NCBI GenBank assembly: GCA_019637195.1
Contig: JAHBWA010000014.1
Coordinates: forward strand, 1-64,000
Direction of reading: 5' to 3'
DNA: 64,000 nt
Source: Labilithrix sp.
Lineage (GTDB): Bacteria; Myxococcota_A; Polyangia; Polyangiales; Polyangiaceae
This document shows positions 45,782-54,695 of the stretch, piece by piece. Position numbers and translations under genes: made by a program. The notes under the pieces are model-generated. The model was not told the origin of the DNA. It was given only the letters and a program-made list of their open reading frames with translations, and ran no database searches. The stretch's first letter is position 1; each line of letters starts with the position of its first letter.

Positions 45782-48700
45782 ATGCCCGCTCGCTCGGGCG
45801 ACCCAGAACCATCCGCCCGCAAGGCGAGAAAGAGCCGAAGAGACTCCTCCGTGTCCGCCGCTACGACCCCGTTCCGCGTCTCGCGTAAGTCCTTCCCGCC
45901 GCCCGAGGGGCTGCCGAGCTCCGACATGCCGCTCGGCGTCGCGGGCTTCCGCTACTCCGATCTCTTCGTGCCCGAGCGCTTGAAGGATCTCTACGACGTC
46001 TTCTGCACCGAGCTCGCGCAGAAGTCGCCGGACGCTTGGCGCACCTACGAGGCGTACCGCGCCGTCAAGGGCGCCGGCATGAAGGCGGAGGACGTCTCGA
46101 GCGCCATCCTCGCGACGGCGCCGTTCGTGAGCGCGTTCGTCGGCCGCCTCTTCGGGGTCGAGAAGGAGCTCGCCGAGCTCGCGAGCGAGGTTAGGGACCG
46201 AACCCCGCTGTGGAAGTTCAAGGCCGACTTCGCGAAGAAGCGCGTGCTCAAGGACAGCGCCGGAAAGGCGTGGAAGGGCACCTTCGCCGAGGCCGGCGCC
46301 GTCGCCACGGCGGCGATCACCGCGATGTTCCCGCAGCGGCCCGACGCCGTCCTCCGCGGGACGCAGAGCTACCCGGACGAGGAGCTCGCGGTCGCGCGGG
46401 CGACCCTCCTCCTCGTCGAGATCGACGACACCGCGCGCAAGGCCGCCAAGGCGGGCGGCGCGTCGTGGACCGACGAGCTCCGCGCGCGCTCGGCGGTGAT
46501 CCGCCAGGCGCTCGCCTCGAGCTGGAACGCGTCCAAGGTCAGCGAGGAGGCCTGCGCGCTCGCCGACGCCGGCGCGCCGACCGACGCCGAGAACCAGAAG
46601 GTCGTCGCGTTCGCGCTCGACGCGCTCGAGTCGTGGCTCGCCCACCGCCGCAAGGACCACGGCGATCCGGCCTACCACTGGCCGTCGCTGCGCGTGCCGA
46701 AGAGCGTCGACCACCAGCAGCTCGTCGAGCTCCGCCGCCCCGAGCCGAAGCTCCAGGAGCTGTTCGTCGGGCCGGAGCACGAGCTGCGCGAGCGCGACGG
46801 CTTCCCGCTCACGGATCGCCGCGCCGATCCCCGCCAAGCGGAGCAGGAGATCGACTACTGCCTCTACTGCCACGAGCGCGACAAGGACTCGTGCTCGAAG
46901 GGCCTCCGCGACAACAAGACCAACGAGATCAAGAAGAACCCGCTCGGCGTCCCGCTCGACGGCTGTCCGCTCGACGAGAAGATCAGCGAGATGCACGTCG
47001 TCCGGCGTGACGGCGACGCGCTCGGCGCGCTCGCGATCGTCTGCGTCGACAACCCGATGTGCCCCGGCACGGGTCATCGCATCTGCAACGACTGCATGAA
47101 GGCCTGCGTCTTCCAGAAGCAGGAGCCGGTCAACATCCCTCAGATCGAGACGCGCGTGCTCACGGAGGTGCTCTCGCTCCCGTGGGGCCTCGAGATCTAC
47201 GGGCTGCTCACGCGGTGGAACCCGCTCGACGTCCGCCGCCCGTACGCTCTTCCGTACAACGGCAAGAACGTCATGGTCGTCGGCCTCGGTCCGGCCGGCT
47301 ATACGCTCGTCCACCACCTCACGCGCGAGGGCTTCGGCGTCGCGGCGATCGACGGCCTCAAGATCGAGCCGCTCCCGGTCGAGCTCACGGGAGACGCGAC
47401 GACCCCGCCGACGCCGATCAAGGACTTCGGCTCGCTCTACGAGGAGCTCGACGAGCGCACGCTCCTCGGCTTCGGCGGCGTCAGCGAGTACGGCATCACC
47501 GTCCGCTGGGACAAGAACTTCCTCACGCTCCTCTACATCACGCTCGCGCGCAAGCGCCTCCTCAAGATCTACGGCGGCGTCCGCTTCGGCGGGACGCTCA
47601 CGCTCGACGACGCGTGGCAGCTCGGCTTCGATCACGTCGCGCTGGCGGCGGGCGCAGGGCGTCCGACGATCATCGACATCAAGAACAACCTGTCGAAGGG
47701 GATCCGCAAGGCGTCCGACTTCCTGATGGGCCTGCAGCTGACGGGCGCCTACAAGAAGTCGAGCCTGGCGAACCTGCAGGTGCAGCTCCCCGCGATCGTC
47801 ATCGGCGGCGGCCTCACGGCGATCGACACGGCGACCGAGCTGCTCGCGTACTATCCGGTGCAGATCGAGAAGGTCGCGCAGCGCGTCCACGATCTCGTGG
47901 CCGACAAGGGCGCCGAGGCCGTCCGCGCGATGTTCGACGACGAGGAGTGGGCCGAGCTCCAGGTGCAGCTCCAGCACGCCAAGGAGCTCGAAGAGGAGCG
48001 CGACCGCGCCGCGCGCGAGGGCCGCGACCCGCGCGTCCAGCCGCTGCTCGATCGCTGGGGCGGCGTCTCGCTCGTCTACCGACGCTCGGTGCTCGAATCG
48101 CCGGCGTACCGCCTGAACCACGAGGAGGTGCAGAAGAGCCTCGAGGAGGGCGTGCGCTACGTCGAGAACCTCTCGCCGACGGAGGCGGTGCTCGATCAGT
48201 ACGGCCACGTGAAGGCGATGAAGTTCCGCCGGATGACCGGCGATCGCGACGAGGTCGAGCTCCCCGCGCGCACCGTCTGCGTCGCCGCGGGCACGAGCCC
48301 GAACACGATGTACGAGAAGGAGTACGAGGGCTCGTTCGCGCTCGACGCGAAGAAGCAGTACTTCCAGGCGTACGAGGCCAAGGTCGACGACGAGCGCGTC
48401 GTCCTCAGCCCTTCGAGCGGTCGTAACCCCGAGGCGTTCTTCACGAGCTACGCCGGGGACGCGGCCCTGCGCGGCGAGGACGGCGTCGTCTCCGGCCGGC
48501 GCGACCGCGCCGTCAGCTTCTACGGCGACAACCACCCGTACTACGCGGGCAGCGTCGTCAAGGCGATGGCGAGCGCCAAGCACGGCTTCCACCACGTCTC
48601 CGCGCTCTTCCCCGAGGTCGAGCGCCTCGCGAGCGCCGAGCAGCCGGAGCGCGACGCGAAGCTCGCTTCGTTCTTCGACGGCCTCGACGACGCCCTGCTC

Positions 48701-49693
48701 GCGCGCGTGGTCGAGGTGAACCGCCTCACGAAGACGATCGTCGAGGTCGTCGTGAAGGCGCCGATGGCCGCGCGGAAGTTCAAGCCCGGCCAGTTCTACC
48801 GCCTTCAGAACTTCGAGTCGTTCGCCCCGGTCGTCGCCGGCACGCGCCTCGGCATGGAGGGCCTCGCGCTCACGGGCGCGTGGATCGACGAGGACAAGGG
48901 CCTGCTCGGGACGATCGTCCTCGAGATGGGCGGCTCGTCGCGGCTCTGCGCGGCCCTCCGTCCGGGCGAGCCGATCGTCCTCATGGGACCCACCGGCACG
49001 CCGACCCACGTGCAGGAGAAGGAGACGGCGCTCCTCTGCGGCGGCGGCCTCGGCAACGCCGTGCTCTTCTCGATCGCCCGGGCGATGAAGGCGCTCGGCA
49101 ACGACGTCCTCTACTTCGCGGGCTACAAGAAGGGTGAGGATCTCTTCAAGCAGGACGACATCGAGGCGTACACCGATCAGGTGATCTGGTGCACCGACAC
49201 CGGCGCGGAGATCGCGCCGCGGCGCCCCCAGGACGCGCACTTCCGCGGGAACATCGTCCAGGCGATGGTCGCGTACGGCAAGGGCGAGCTCGCCGGCAAG
49301 GGCGGCGACAAGCTCGAGCGCAAGGTGAAGATGTCGTCGGTGAACCGCATCATCGCGATCGGCTCCGATCGCATGATGGCGGCGGTGAAGGAGGCGCGCC
49401 ACGGCGTGCTCGCGCCGATCCTGAACCCGCTCCACATCGCGATCGGCAGCATCAACTCGCCGATGCAGTGCATGATGAAGGAGGTCTGCGCGCAGTGCCT
49501 CCAGAAGCACACGGATCCGAAGACCGGCAAAGAGTCGCTCGTCTTCTCTTGCTACAACCAGGATCAGGCGCTCGACGCCGTCGACTTCAAGCACCTGAAC
49601 GATCGCCTGCGGGCGAACTCGATGCAGGAGAAGGTCGCGAACGCCTGGCTCGACCGGCTGCTCGAGAAGAACCCGGAGATCCTCCGGATCTGA
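45782..49693 (+). CDS. giant FAD/Fe-S oxidoreductase: NfnB/GltD-like module fused to NfnA/PyrK-like module
   Basis: About 1303 residues (a GTG at 45779 would add one; a GTG at 45851 is another possible start). Residues ~1-350 are a helical region I do not recognise. Cys361/364/372/396 and Cys422/428/436/439/443 lie where GltD-type enzymes bind two [4Fe-4S] clusters. V-V-G-L-G-P-A-G (500-507) binds FAD and V-I-G-G-G-L-T (674-680) NAD(P). Residues ~970-1220 form an FNR-like FAD/NAD module (C-G-G-G-L-G-N at 1087-1093). Cys1231/1237/1240/1258 resemble the PyrK/NfnA [2Fe-2S] site. NfnAB bifurcates electrons between NADH, NADPH and ferredoxin; the fusion could do similar chemistry. Confidence 0.85.
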   Translation: MPARSGDPEPSARKARKSRRDSSVSAATTPFRVSRKSFPPPEGLPSSDMPLGVAGFRYSDLFVPERLKDLYDVFCTELAQKSPDAWRTYEAYRAVKGAGMKAEDVSSAILATAPFVSAFVGRLFGVEKELAELASEVRDRTPLWKFKADFAKKRVLKDSAGKAWKGTFAEAGAVATAAITAMFPQRPDAVLRGTQSYPDEELAVARATLLLVEIDDTARKAAKAGGASWTDELRARSAVIRQALASSWNASKVSEEACALADAGAPTDAENQKVVAFALDALESWLAHRRKDHGDPAYHWPSLRVPKSVDHQQLVELRRPEPKLQELFVGPEHELRERDGFPLTDRRADPRQAEQEIDYCLYCHERDKDSCSKGLRDNKTNEIKKNPLGVPLDGCPLDEKISEMHVVRRDGDALGALAIVCVDNPMCPGTGHRICNDCMKACVFQKQEPVNIPQIETRVLTEVLSLPWGLEIYGLLTRWNPLDVRRPYALPYNGKNVMVVGLGPAGYTLVHHLTREGFGVAAIDGLKIEPLPVELTGDATTPPTPIKDFGSLYEELDERTLLGFGGVSEYGITVRWDKNFLTLLYITLARKRLLKIYGGVRFGGTLTLDDAWQLGFDHVALAAGAGRPTIIDIKNNLSKGIRKASDFLMGLQLTGAYKKSSLANLQVQLPAIVIGGGLTAIDTATELLAYYPVQIEKVAQRVHDLVADKGAEAVRAMFDDEEWAELQVQLQHAKELEEERDRAAREGRDPRVQPLLDRWGGVSLVYRRSVLESPAYRLNHEEVQKSLEEGVRYVENLSPTEAVLDQYGHVKAMKFRRMTGDRDEVELPARTVCVAAGTSPNTMYEKEYEGSFALDAKKQYFQAYEAKVDDERVVLSPSSGRNPEAFFTSYAGDAALRGEDGVVSGRRDRAVSFYGDNHPYYAGSVVKAMASAKHGFHHVSALFPEVERLASAEQPERDAKLASFFDGLDDALLARVVEVNRLTKTIVEVVVKAPMAARKFKPGQFYRLQNFESFAPVVAGTRLGMEGLALTGAWIDEDKGLLGTIVLEMGGSSRLCAALRPGEPIVLMGPTGTPTHVQEKETALLCGGGLGNAVLFSIARAMKALGNDVLYFAGYKKGEDLFKQDDIEAYTDQVIWCTDTGAEIAPRRPQDAHFRGNIVQAMVAYGKGELAGKGGDKLERKVKMSSVNRIIAIGSDRMMAAVKEARHGVLAPILNPLHIAIGSINSPMQCMMKEVCAQCLQKHTDPKTGKESLVFSCYNQDQALDAVDFKHLNDRLRANSMQEKVANAWLDRLLEKNPEILRI

Positions 49694-49729
49694 CGCCGCC
49701 TGGCGCCCCCCCGCGCCGGTACGTCGCGA

Positions 49730-50122
49730 ATGTGCGCTCTGGAAGAACGCGTCGTACGGACCGTGCGGCGACGTCACGCGGCCGTCGGGCTCGCCGTGAC
49801 GGTCGCCGCCGGGCTCGGGTCGCGCCGGTTTCCGATCGGTCTGTCCGTCTGGGACAAGAGCCTGGGCGACGCGCTCTATACGGTGATGTTGTACTTGCTC
49901 GCGTTGCTCCTGCGGCCGGGGCTTCGTCCCGCGGTGGCCGGCGCCGCCGCGCTCTCGCTGTCGATCGCGATCGAGGCGTTTCAGCTCACGGGGATCCCGG
50001 CGCGCCTCCCGCGCGCGCTGCAGGTCGCGCTCGGGACGACCTTCGCCTGGCACGACATCGCCTGCTACTTCGCCGGCGCGCTCGTGGCGGTCGCGGTCCA
50101 CGGGCTCGCCGCCCGCCGGTGA
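49730..50122 (+). CDS. DUF2809-family membrane protein
   Basis: A 130-residue protein with four predicted membrane segments and the DUF2809 blocks G-L-G-S-R-R-F, D-K-S-L-G-D-A-L-Y-T-V-M, I-E-A-F-Q-L-T-G-I-P and W-H-D-I-A-C-Y-F-A-G. The family has no known function; conserved charged and His residues inside membrane helices are typical. The gene is 36 bp after the big oxidoreductase and may be co-transcribed. The first ~20 residues are basic, so a start further downstream is possible. Confidence 0.8.
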   Translation: MCALEERVVRTVRRRHAAVGLAVTVAAGLGSRRFPIGLSVWDKSLGDALYTVMLYLLALLLRPGLRPAVAGAAALSLSIAIEAFQLTGIPARLPRALQVALGTTFAWHDIACYFAGALVAVAVHGLAARR

Positions 50123-50200
50123 CGGCGGGCGCCTCGGCTCACGTCGGCGGGCCTCTCGCGAGGTCACTCACGTCCGCTCGCCCTGGGCGGCTACTTCGCG

Positions 50201-51277
50201 CTACTTCACGATGGCGTCCGTCGCGCAGCCGAAGAGGACCTCGATCCGTCCAGGCTTTGCCTTGACGGCGTCGCAGCTCGCGTCGCAGAGGACGATGCGC
50301 TGCGGGGCTTCGGCGTCGTCGTAGCGCCAGCCGGAGCCGCCGCTGCATGTGGCGTCGTGGGCGAGCGGGACGCGGCTCGCGCCGGACACGTGGACGACGT
50401 TGACCTTCGCGCGATCGAGGCGCTCGCCCGCGGGAGCGGCGGGGATCGCGTAGTCGCACGCGAGCGCCGAGGCCTTGATGGCGTTGATCGCGCCGAGGAA
50501 TTCTTGCTGGAGCTGCCTCGGGTCGCTCGCGCTCACGATGAACGCGTCGCCGGTGCCGCCGCCGGCGGCGATCTCGTTCAGGCTCGCCAGCTCGTCGCCG
50601 ACGCCGATCACGTAGGTCGGCAGGGCGCCGGCGACGCTCGCGGCGAGGTCACGCACGGCGCCGACGGAGTTGCCGGTGCAGCTCGAGTCGGGCAGCCCGT
50701 CGGTCACGAGGACGATCGCGACCTTCCCGCGGGAGGGCGCGGTCCCCTGCGCATAGGCCATCGCGCCCTGCAAGGCCACGTGCGTCGGCGTGCCGCCGGC
50801 GGGAGACTGGCTATCGAGGCTCGCGCCGAAGGCGGCGTTCGGCAGCGCGGTCATCGCGACCTGCGGCGTGCTGTAGGCGCTCGCGCTGCACGAGTAATCT
50901 TGCGCGTCCGGGAAGAAGGTGAGCGACGCGGACACGCCGCTGGAGTCGGGCGACTCGAAGAACGCCCTGGACGCCGCCTTCGCCGCGGCCCACTTCGGCG
51001 ACGTGCTCGACGTCATGCTCCCGGACTTGTCGAACATGAAGACGAGGTAGACCGGCATAGGCTCTGCGGTCGCGGACCTCGTGGCGCAGCTCTCGAATTC
51101 GTCGGCGCTCCCGGCGCCGTCGTCGCCGGTCACCGCGCCCAGCTCGCCGGTCGTTCCCGCGGGGGCGTCCGCCTTCGACGTCGAGCGGAATTCGGACGCG
51201 GGCCCCGAGGGAGCGCACGCGGTGACCATGACCGCGAGCGCAGCGAGCCCCAGCGACAGCTTCATCGACACCACCAT
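50201..51277 (-). CDS. von Willebrand factor A-domain lipoprotein
   Basis: A 358-residue protein with a lipoprotein signal (A-A-L-A-V-M-V-T-A-C). After a Ser/Asp-rich linker, a vWA domain spans ~85-270, with MIDAS motif F-D-K-S-G-S-M and V-T-D-G-L-P. A Cys-rich C-terminus follows (several Cys including I-V-L-C-D-A-S-C-D). The start at 51277 is supported by GGAGGT a few bases upstream. Such surface or periplasmic vWA proteins bind ligands through a divalent cation; they are numerous in myxobacteria. The ligand is unknown. Confidence 0.87.
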   Translation of the reverse strand: MVVSMKLSLGLAALAVMVTACAPSGPASEFRSTSKADAPAGTTGELGAVTGDDGAGSADEFESCATRSATAEPMPVYLVFMFDKSGSMTSSTSPKWAAAKAASRAFFESPDSSGVSASLTFFPDAQDYSCSASAYSTPQVAMTALPNAAFGASLDSQSPAGGTPTHVALQGAMAYAQGTAPSRGKVAIVLVTDGLPDSSCTGNSVGAVRDLAASVAGALPTYVIGVGDELASLNEIAAGGGTGDAFIVSASDPRQLQQEFLGAINAIKASALACDYAIPAAPAGERLDRAKVNVVHVSGASRVPLAHDATCSGGSGWRYDDAEAPQRIVLCDASCDAVKAKPGRIEVLFGCATDAIVK

Positions 51278-51619
51278 GGATACCTCCGCGAAGACGCACA
51301 GAGCCCGGATCTCCGCGCGGATGAACGCCACGGGAGGTCGATTCACGCGACGCGCTCGGCGAGCGATTCGGCTGGCGTCCGAAAAATCCCTCGATGCAGT
51401 CCGTGTGCCCGTCCGTCGGCGCGCCGGCGTCGTCGCGCGTGGCCCGCGTCGCGCGAGGCGGCGAGGCGGGCAACGCTGGCCTTCGGTCGCCGCCGTGTGC
51501 CGCTCGTTCGACCGCGTGGCTTCGCGATGGCCACGCCTGGGTCGTGATGGCCCGGCCGAGGGCGCCGCCGGGAAGCGTGGTTCTCCCGGCGCACGAACTG
51601 GTGTAGAGGTGCGCGGTAC
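51278..51619 (+). promoter_or_regulatory. 342-bp divergent intergenic region, no gene seen
   Basis: This lies between the divergent vWA and DUF72 genes. Except for the vWA ribosome-binding site at its left edge, nothing stands out. There is a short palindromic stretch near 51525-51542 (GCGATGGCCAC-type), and open frames on either strand translate to Arg/Ser-rich nonsense. Promoters for both genes must be here but cannot be placed. Confidence 0.3.
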
Positions 51620-52366
51620 ATGGCGACCCGGGTGCACATCGGATCGAAGGAGCTGCGCGGCGAGCTCGCGGCGTATGCGAAGCGCTTCGACCTGTTGGAG
51701 GTGCGCGGGGTGGACGCTGCCAACCTCCGGCGCGCGCCGACGGCGGCGACGCTCCGTCGCTGGCGCAAGGCGGTGCCGCCGCAGTTCGAGTTCGCCGTCG
51801 TCGCGGGGCCGAACGTCGGCAAGCTCAAGCCTACGGACGCGCTCGAGGCCGAGCTCGCGGCGATGCTCGAGACCGCCACCACGCTCGAGGCGCGCCTCCT
51901 CGTCGTGCCGACGTCGCCCGACGTCACGCCGAGCAAGCTCTGGCGTGACCGCTTCGCTACGCTCCTGGACCGCCTCCCTCGCGACGCGTCGACGGTCGTC
52001 TGGGAGCCGAGCGGGCTCTGGGAGCACGAAGACGCCGCGGTCCAGGCCAAGAAGTGGGGCGTCGTCCTCTCGGTCGATCCGTCGCGCGACATCGTCCCGG
52101 TGGGGCCGGTCGCGTTCGCGCGCCTCCGCGCCCTCGGCGGGACGCGGGCGTACAGCACCGCAGCGCTCGAGCGCGTGGCGTCGGCGATCGGCGAGCGCCG
52201 CGACGCGTACGTCGTCATCGAGACGCAGAGCGCGCTCACGGAGGCCAAGACGCTGCGCCGGCTGGTCCGCGCGGCCGGCTCGCGCAAGACGGGCGGGCTC
52301 ACGCGCCTCGTCCGTCCGCGCGGCGCGCCGCTCCAGTTCGAGGACGACGACGAGCAGGACGAGTAG
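51620..52366 (+). CDS. DUF72-family protein
   Basis: A 248-residue TIM-barrel-like protein of the DUF72 family: I-G-S-K-E at the N-terminus (usually I-G-T-S/G-W), Y-A-K-R-F-D-L-L-E-V, T-L-R-R-W-R-K-A-V-P-P-Q-F-E-F-A-V, R-L-L-V-V-P-T-S-P. The family is widespread, has no established activity and is related to xylose isomerase-like barrels. It ends 3 bp before the gamma-glutamyltransferase-like gene, so the two form an operon. Confidence 0.8.
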   Translation: MATRVHIGSKELRGELAAYAKRFDLLEVRGVDAANLRRAPTAATLRRWRKAVPPQFEFAVVAGPNVGKLKPTDALEAELAAMLETATTLEARLLVVPTSPDVTPSKLWRDRFATLLDRLPRDASTVVWEPSGLWEHEDAAVQAKKWGVVLSVDPSRDIVPVGPVAFARLRALGGTRAYSTAALERVASAIGERRDAYVVIETQSALTEAKTLRRLVRAAGSRKTGGLTRLVRPRGAPLQFEDDDEQDE

Positions 52367-52369
52367 GCG

Positions 52370-53494
52370 ATGTCGCTCCGCAAGGCACGGGCGGCCGTCG
52401 CGTCCGCCCCAGAGATCGAGGCCGCCGCCGAGGAGGTGCTCGGCCGCGGCAACGCCATCGACGCCGTCGTCGCCGGGGTCTTCGCCGCCTGCGCGGTCTC
52501 GCCGGGCGTCCTCTTGGGGCCGGTGCAGATCCTCGTCGGCGGCGCGGGTGCGGGCCTGCTCGCGATCGACGGGCGCGTCCGCCAGCCGGGCGTCGGCGCG
52601 CCTCGGCCCCGCGGCTTCACGAGCGCCGAGGACATCCCGGACGCCGCGCGCGTCGGCGTCCCGTGGCTGCCTGCGGCGCTGTCCGTCGCGGTGGCGACGA
52701 TGGGCAGCGCGACCTTCAATCAGGTCGTGACGCCCGCCGTCGCGCTCGCGAAGGGGACGCCGCGCGCCGAGCTGCTGAAGCGCATCGCGTCGCGCGGACC
52801 GCGCGCGCTCGAGGAGCGACCGCTGAGCGAAGAGCTCCTGGCGGCGGCGGGGCGGCCGAGCGGCGGCCTCTTGACGGTCGACGATCTCGCGTCGCCGCAG
52901 CCCGAGGTGCAGAAGGCCTCGCGCGTCGCGCTCGGCGCCGAGCACGCGGCGCGCGCGGCGCGTGACGCCGCGAGCGGCAAGGCGCAATCGAGGTCCTTCG
53001 CGGCCGAGCTCGCGCGGAAGAAGAACGCGGCCGGAGAGCCCGAGCCGCGCGTCCTCGTGACGTTCCCCTGGACGCACCTCGCGGCGGGCTTGCCGGCCCC
53101 GCCGGCGCACGCGGTCGAGGTCGCGCGCGTGCGCGCCGTCGCCGCGGTCGATCGCAACGCGACGTTCGCGATCGCGTGCTGGGACGAGGCGACGGACGGC
53201 CTCTTCATCCCCGAGCTCGGCCTGCGGGCGCCGTTCTTCGCGGAGCCCGTCCGTCGCGGCCAGACGCGCATCCGCCCGGGCGAGCCCCGCGCCGCCGCGG
53301 GGCCCGTGGCGCTCGTCGGCTCGGTCGCGGCGCCGGAGCTCGCGCTCGCGGCGTTCGGCGCGACGGACGCCTACGACGTGCTCGGCCAGGCGCTCGAGTC
53401 GCTCGCCGTCGACGAGCGGCTGGAGGCGCACGGCGAGGCGCGCCTCGTCGCGCTCGCCCACGCCAACGCGACGGCGTCCGTCCTTCGCGGCTAG
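52370..53494 (+). CDS. gamma-glutamyltransferase-like protein lacking the catalytic Thr (predicted pseudoenzyme)
   Basis: A 374-residue protein whose first ~80 residues follow the GGT N-terminal pattern: A-A-E-E-V-L-G-R-G-N-A-I-D-A-V-V-A-G, then a Gly-rich G-G-A-G-A-G-L-L-A-I-D. Later V-D-R-N-A-T-F-A-I-A-C resembles the start of the small subunit, but the T-T-H autocleavage and nucleophile Thr is missing, and it is ~200 residues shorter than typical GGT. No signal peptide. It is probably inactive as a transpeptidase. The TAG stop is shared head-on with the convergent gene. Confidence 0.6.
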   Translation: MSLRKARAAVASAPEIEAAAEEVLGRGNAIDAVVAGVFAACAVSPGVLLGPVQILVGGAGAGLLAIDGRVRQPGVGAPRPRGFTSAEDIPDAARVGVPWLPAALSVAVATMGSATFNQVVTPAVALAKGTPRAELLKRIASRGPRALEERPLSEELLAAAGRPSGGLLTVDDLASPQPEVQKASRVALGAEHAARAARDAASGKAQSRSFAAELARKKNAAGEPEPRVLVTFPWTHLAAGLPAPPAHAVEVARVRAVAAVDRNATFAIACWDEATDGLFIPELGLRAPFFAEPVRRGQTRIRPGEPRAAAGPVALVGSVAAPELALAAFGATDAYDVLGQALESLAVDERLEAHGEARLVALAHANATASVLRG

Positions 53495-53904
53495 CCGCGC
53501 CGCGCGGTCTCCCGGACGACGCGATCGGCGGTCTGCTGCAGGGTCTCCGCCGCTCTCGCCGCCGCGACGCCGAGCACCTCGTTGGCCCCGCCGAGATCGT
53601 AGCCCTCCGCCTCGAGCCGCCGGCGGCGTCGGCGGTAGCGCAGCCACGTCGCGAGGACGGAGAGCGCGGGCACCGTGAAATAGAGCGACACGAGCACGAG
53701 CGTCCAGTTGGTCGTGGCGGACTCCGGATAGAGGAGGCCCGCCAGGGCCGAGCCGGCTCCGAAGAGCGCGTAGGCCGTGATGATCAAGAGCTGCGGCCAC
53801 GGCGGACGGCTCGTGCCGTCGGCGAGGAGCCGCCACTCCTCTGCGGGATCGAGCGGACGAAGCTCCTTCGGCCTCGCGCCCGGCGATCGGTAGGGGGCAT
53901 CCAT
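53491..53904 (-). CDS. two-TM membrane protein (137 aa)
   Basis: The N-terminal ~35 residues are soluble and Pro-rich, followed by two membrane segments (L-L-I-I-T-A-Y-A-L-F-G-A-G-S-A-L-A-G-L-L and L-V-L-V-S-L-Y-F-T-V-P-A-L-S-V-L-A). A very basic stretch comes next (R-Y-R-R-R-R-R-R-L), then an Ala-rich amphipathic helix. Topology predicts the basic stretch in the cytoplasm. I do not recognise a family. It lies 20 bp downstream of the gene at 53925, on the same strand. Confidence 0.65.
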   Translation of the reverse strand: MDAPYRSPGARPKELRPLDPAEEWRLLADGTSRPPWPQLLIITAYALFGAGSALAGLLYPESATTNWTLVLVSLYFTVPALSVLATWLRYRRRRRRLEAEGYDLGGANEVLGVAAARAAETLQQTADRVVRETARRG

Positions 53905-53924
53905 GGGTCTTCTCCCCGTCCTGC

Positions 53925-54695
53925 CTAGACCCTGAAGCCGACCTGGCTCTGAGCGTACCAGCCGTCGCGTTCGTCGAGCTTCGCGCCCAGCTCCTGACGC
54001 TCGATCGGCGAGAGGTTCTTCGCTGCCCAGGCGTACGCATCGAAGCCCTCGCGAAACGCCGCGTCCGTCTTGTACGCGTGGTCGGCCCTGGGAGAGGCCG
54101 CGAGGAACGCCTCCTTCGTCATGCCCGATCGAGCCATGTCGCGCGCCGCGTTCATGCCGCGGTCGGCGTGCAGCTGGAGCGTGGCGACGCCCTTCTTGTC
54201 GCTCGCGAGCGCCTCCGTCATCTTGAAGGCCACGTTACCGGCCTCTCTCGGCACGTGCTTGTAGGCACCGTCCAGGCGGGCGGCCTTGTAGCCGCTCGGC
54301 AGGTCGAGCACCCCGAGGATCGCGACGTGGGCGTTGTCGCGGGCGAGCGCCTCGCTCTGCTCTTTCCCCTTCGCCTGCGCCTCGTGGAACGCGTAGAGGC
54401 CGATCCCGATGGCGCCGACGGGGCCGACGATGGCACCCGCGGCTCCTAGATGAAGGACGCCGGCGATCTCCGCCCCCTCAAGCGCCACGTGGGTGAGCTC
54501 CACGCCGCCCGTGAAGCCCACGTGCTTCTGCTGGTGCTCCTTCGTCACCCTCCACGAGAGATCATCGCCTCGAACGTCGCGCCCGGTCTTGGTGGCGCGC
54601 TCGACGATGTCGCCCGTCGCGTCGTCTCGCCGAAGCGCTTGCTCCTCGTCCGCCGAAAAGTGACGCCGACCACCCAGTCCACCGATCTCGCTCAT
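53925..54695 (-). CDS. hypothetical protein with Gly/Ala-rich hydrophobic segment
   Basis: A 256-residue protein with good ribosome-binding site GGGAGG before ATG 54695. The N-terminal third is charged. Residues ~75-105 (V-L-H-L-G-A-A-G-A-I-V-G-P-V-G-A-I-G-I-G-L-Y-A-F, in two blocks) could span or insert into a membrane. The C-terminal part is helical with M-T-K-E-A-F-L-A-A-S-P and W-A-A-K-N-L-S-P-I-E-R. A glycine-zipper-like hydrophobic region in an otherwise soluble protein is seen in some effectors and toxins, but nothing else supports that. Unknown function. Confidence 0.65.
   Translation of the reverse strand: MSEIGGLGGRRHFSADEEQALRRDDATGDIVERATKTGRDVRGDDLSWRVTKEHQQKHVGFTGGVELTHVALEGAEIAGVLHLGAAGAIVGPVGAIGIGLYAFHEAQAKGKEQSEALARDNAHVAILGVLDLPSGYKAARLDGAYKHVPREAGNVAFKMTEALASDKKGVATLQLHADRGMNAARDMARSGMTKEAFLAASPRADHAYKTDAAFREGFDAYAWAAKNLSPIERQELGAKLDERDGWYAQSQVGFRV

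Noticed and set aside
45686..50167. Very long open frame (about 1490 codons) on the minus strand opposite the large oxidoreductase
   Set aside because: Composition is Arg/Glu/Ala/Leu-rich with no domain, and it is antisense to a gene with clear motifs. Such shadows are expected in G+C-rich DNA.
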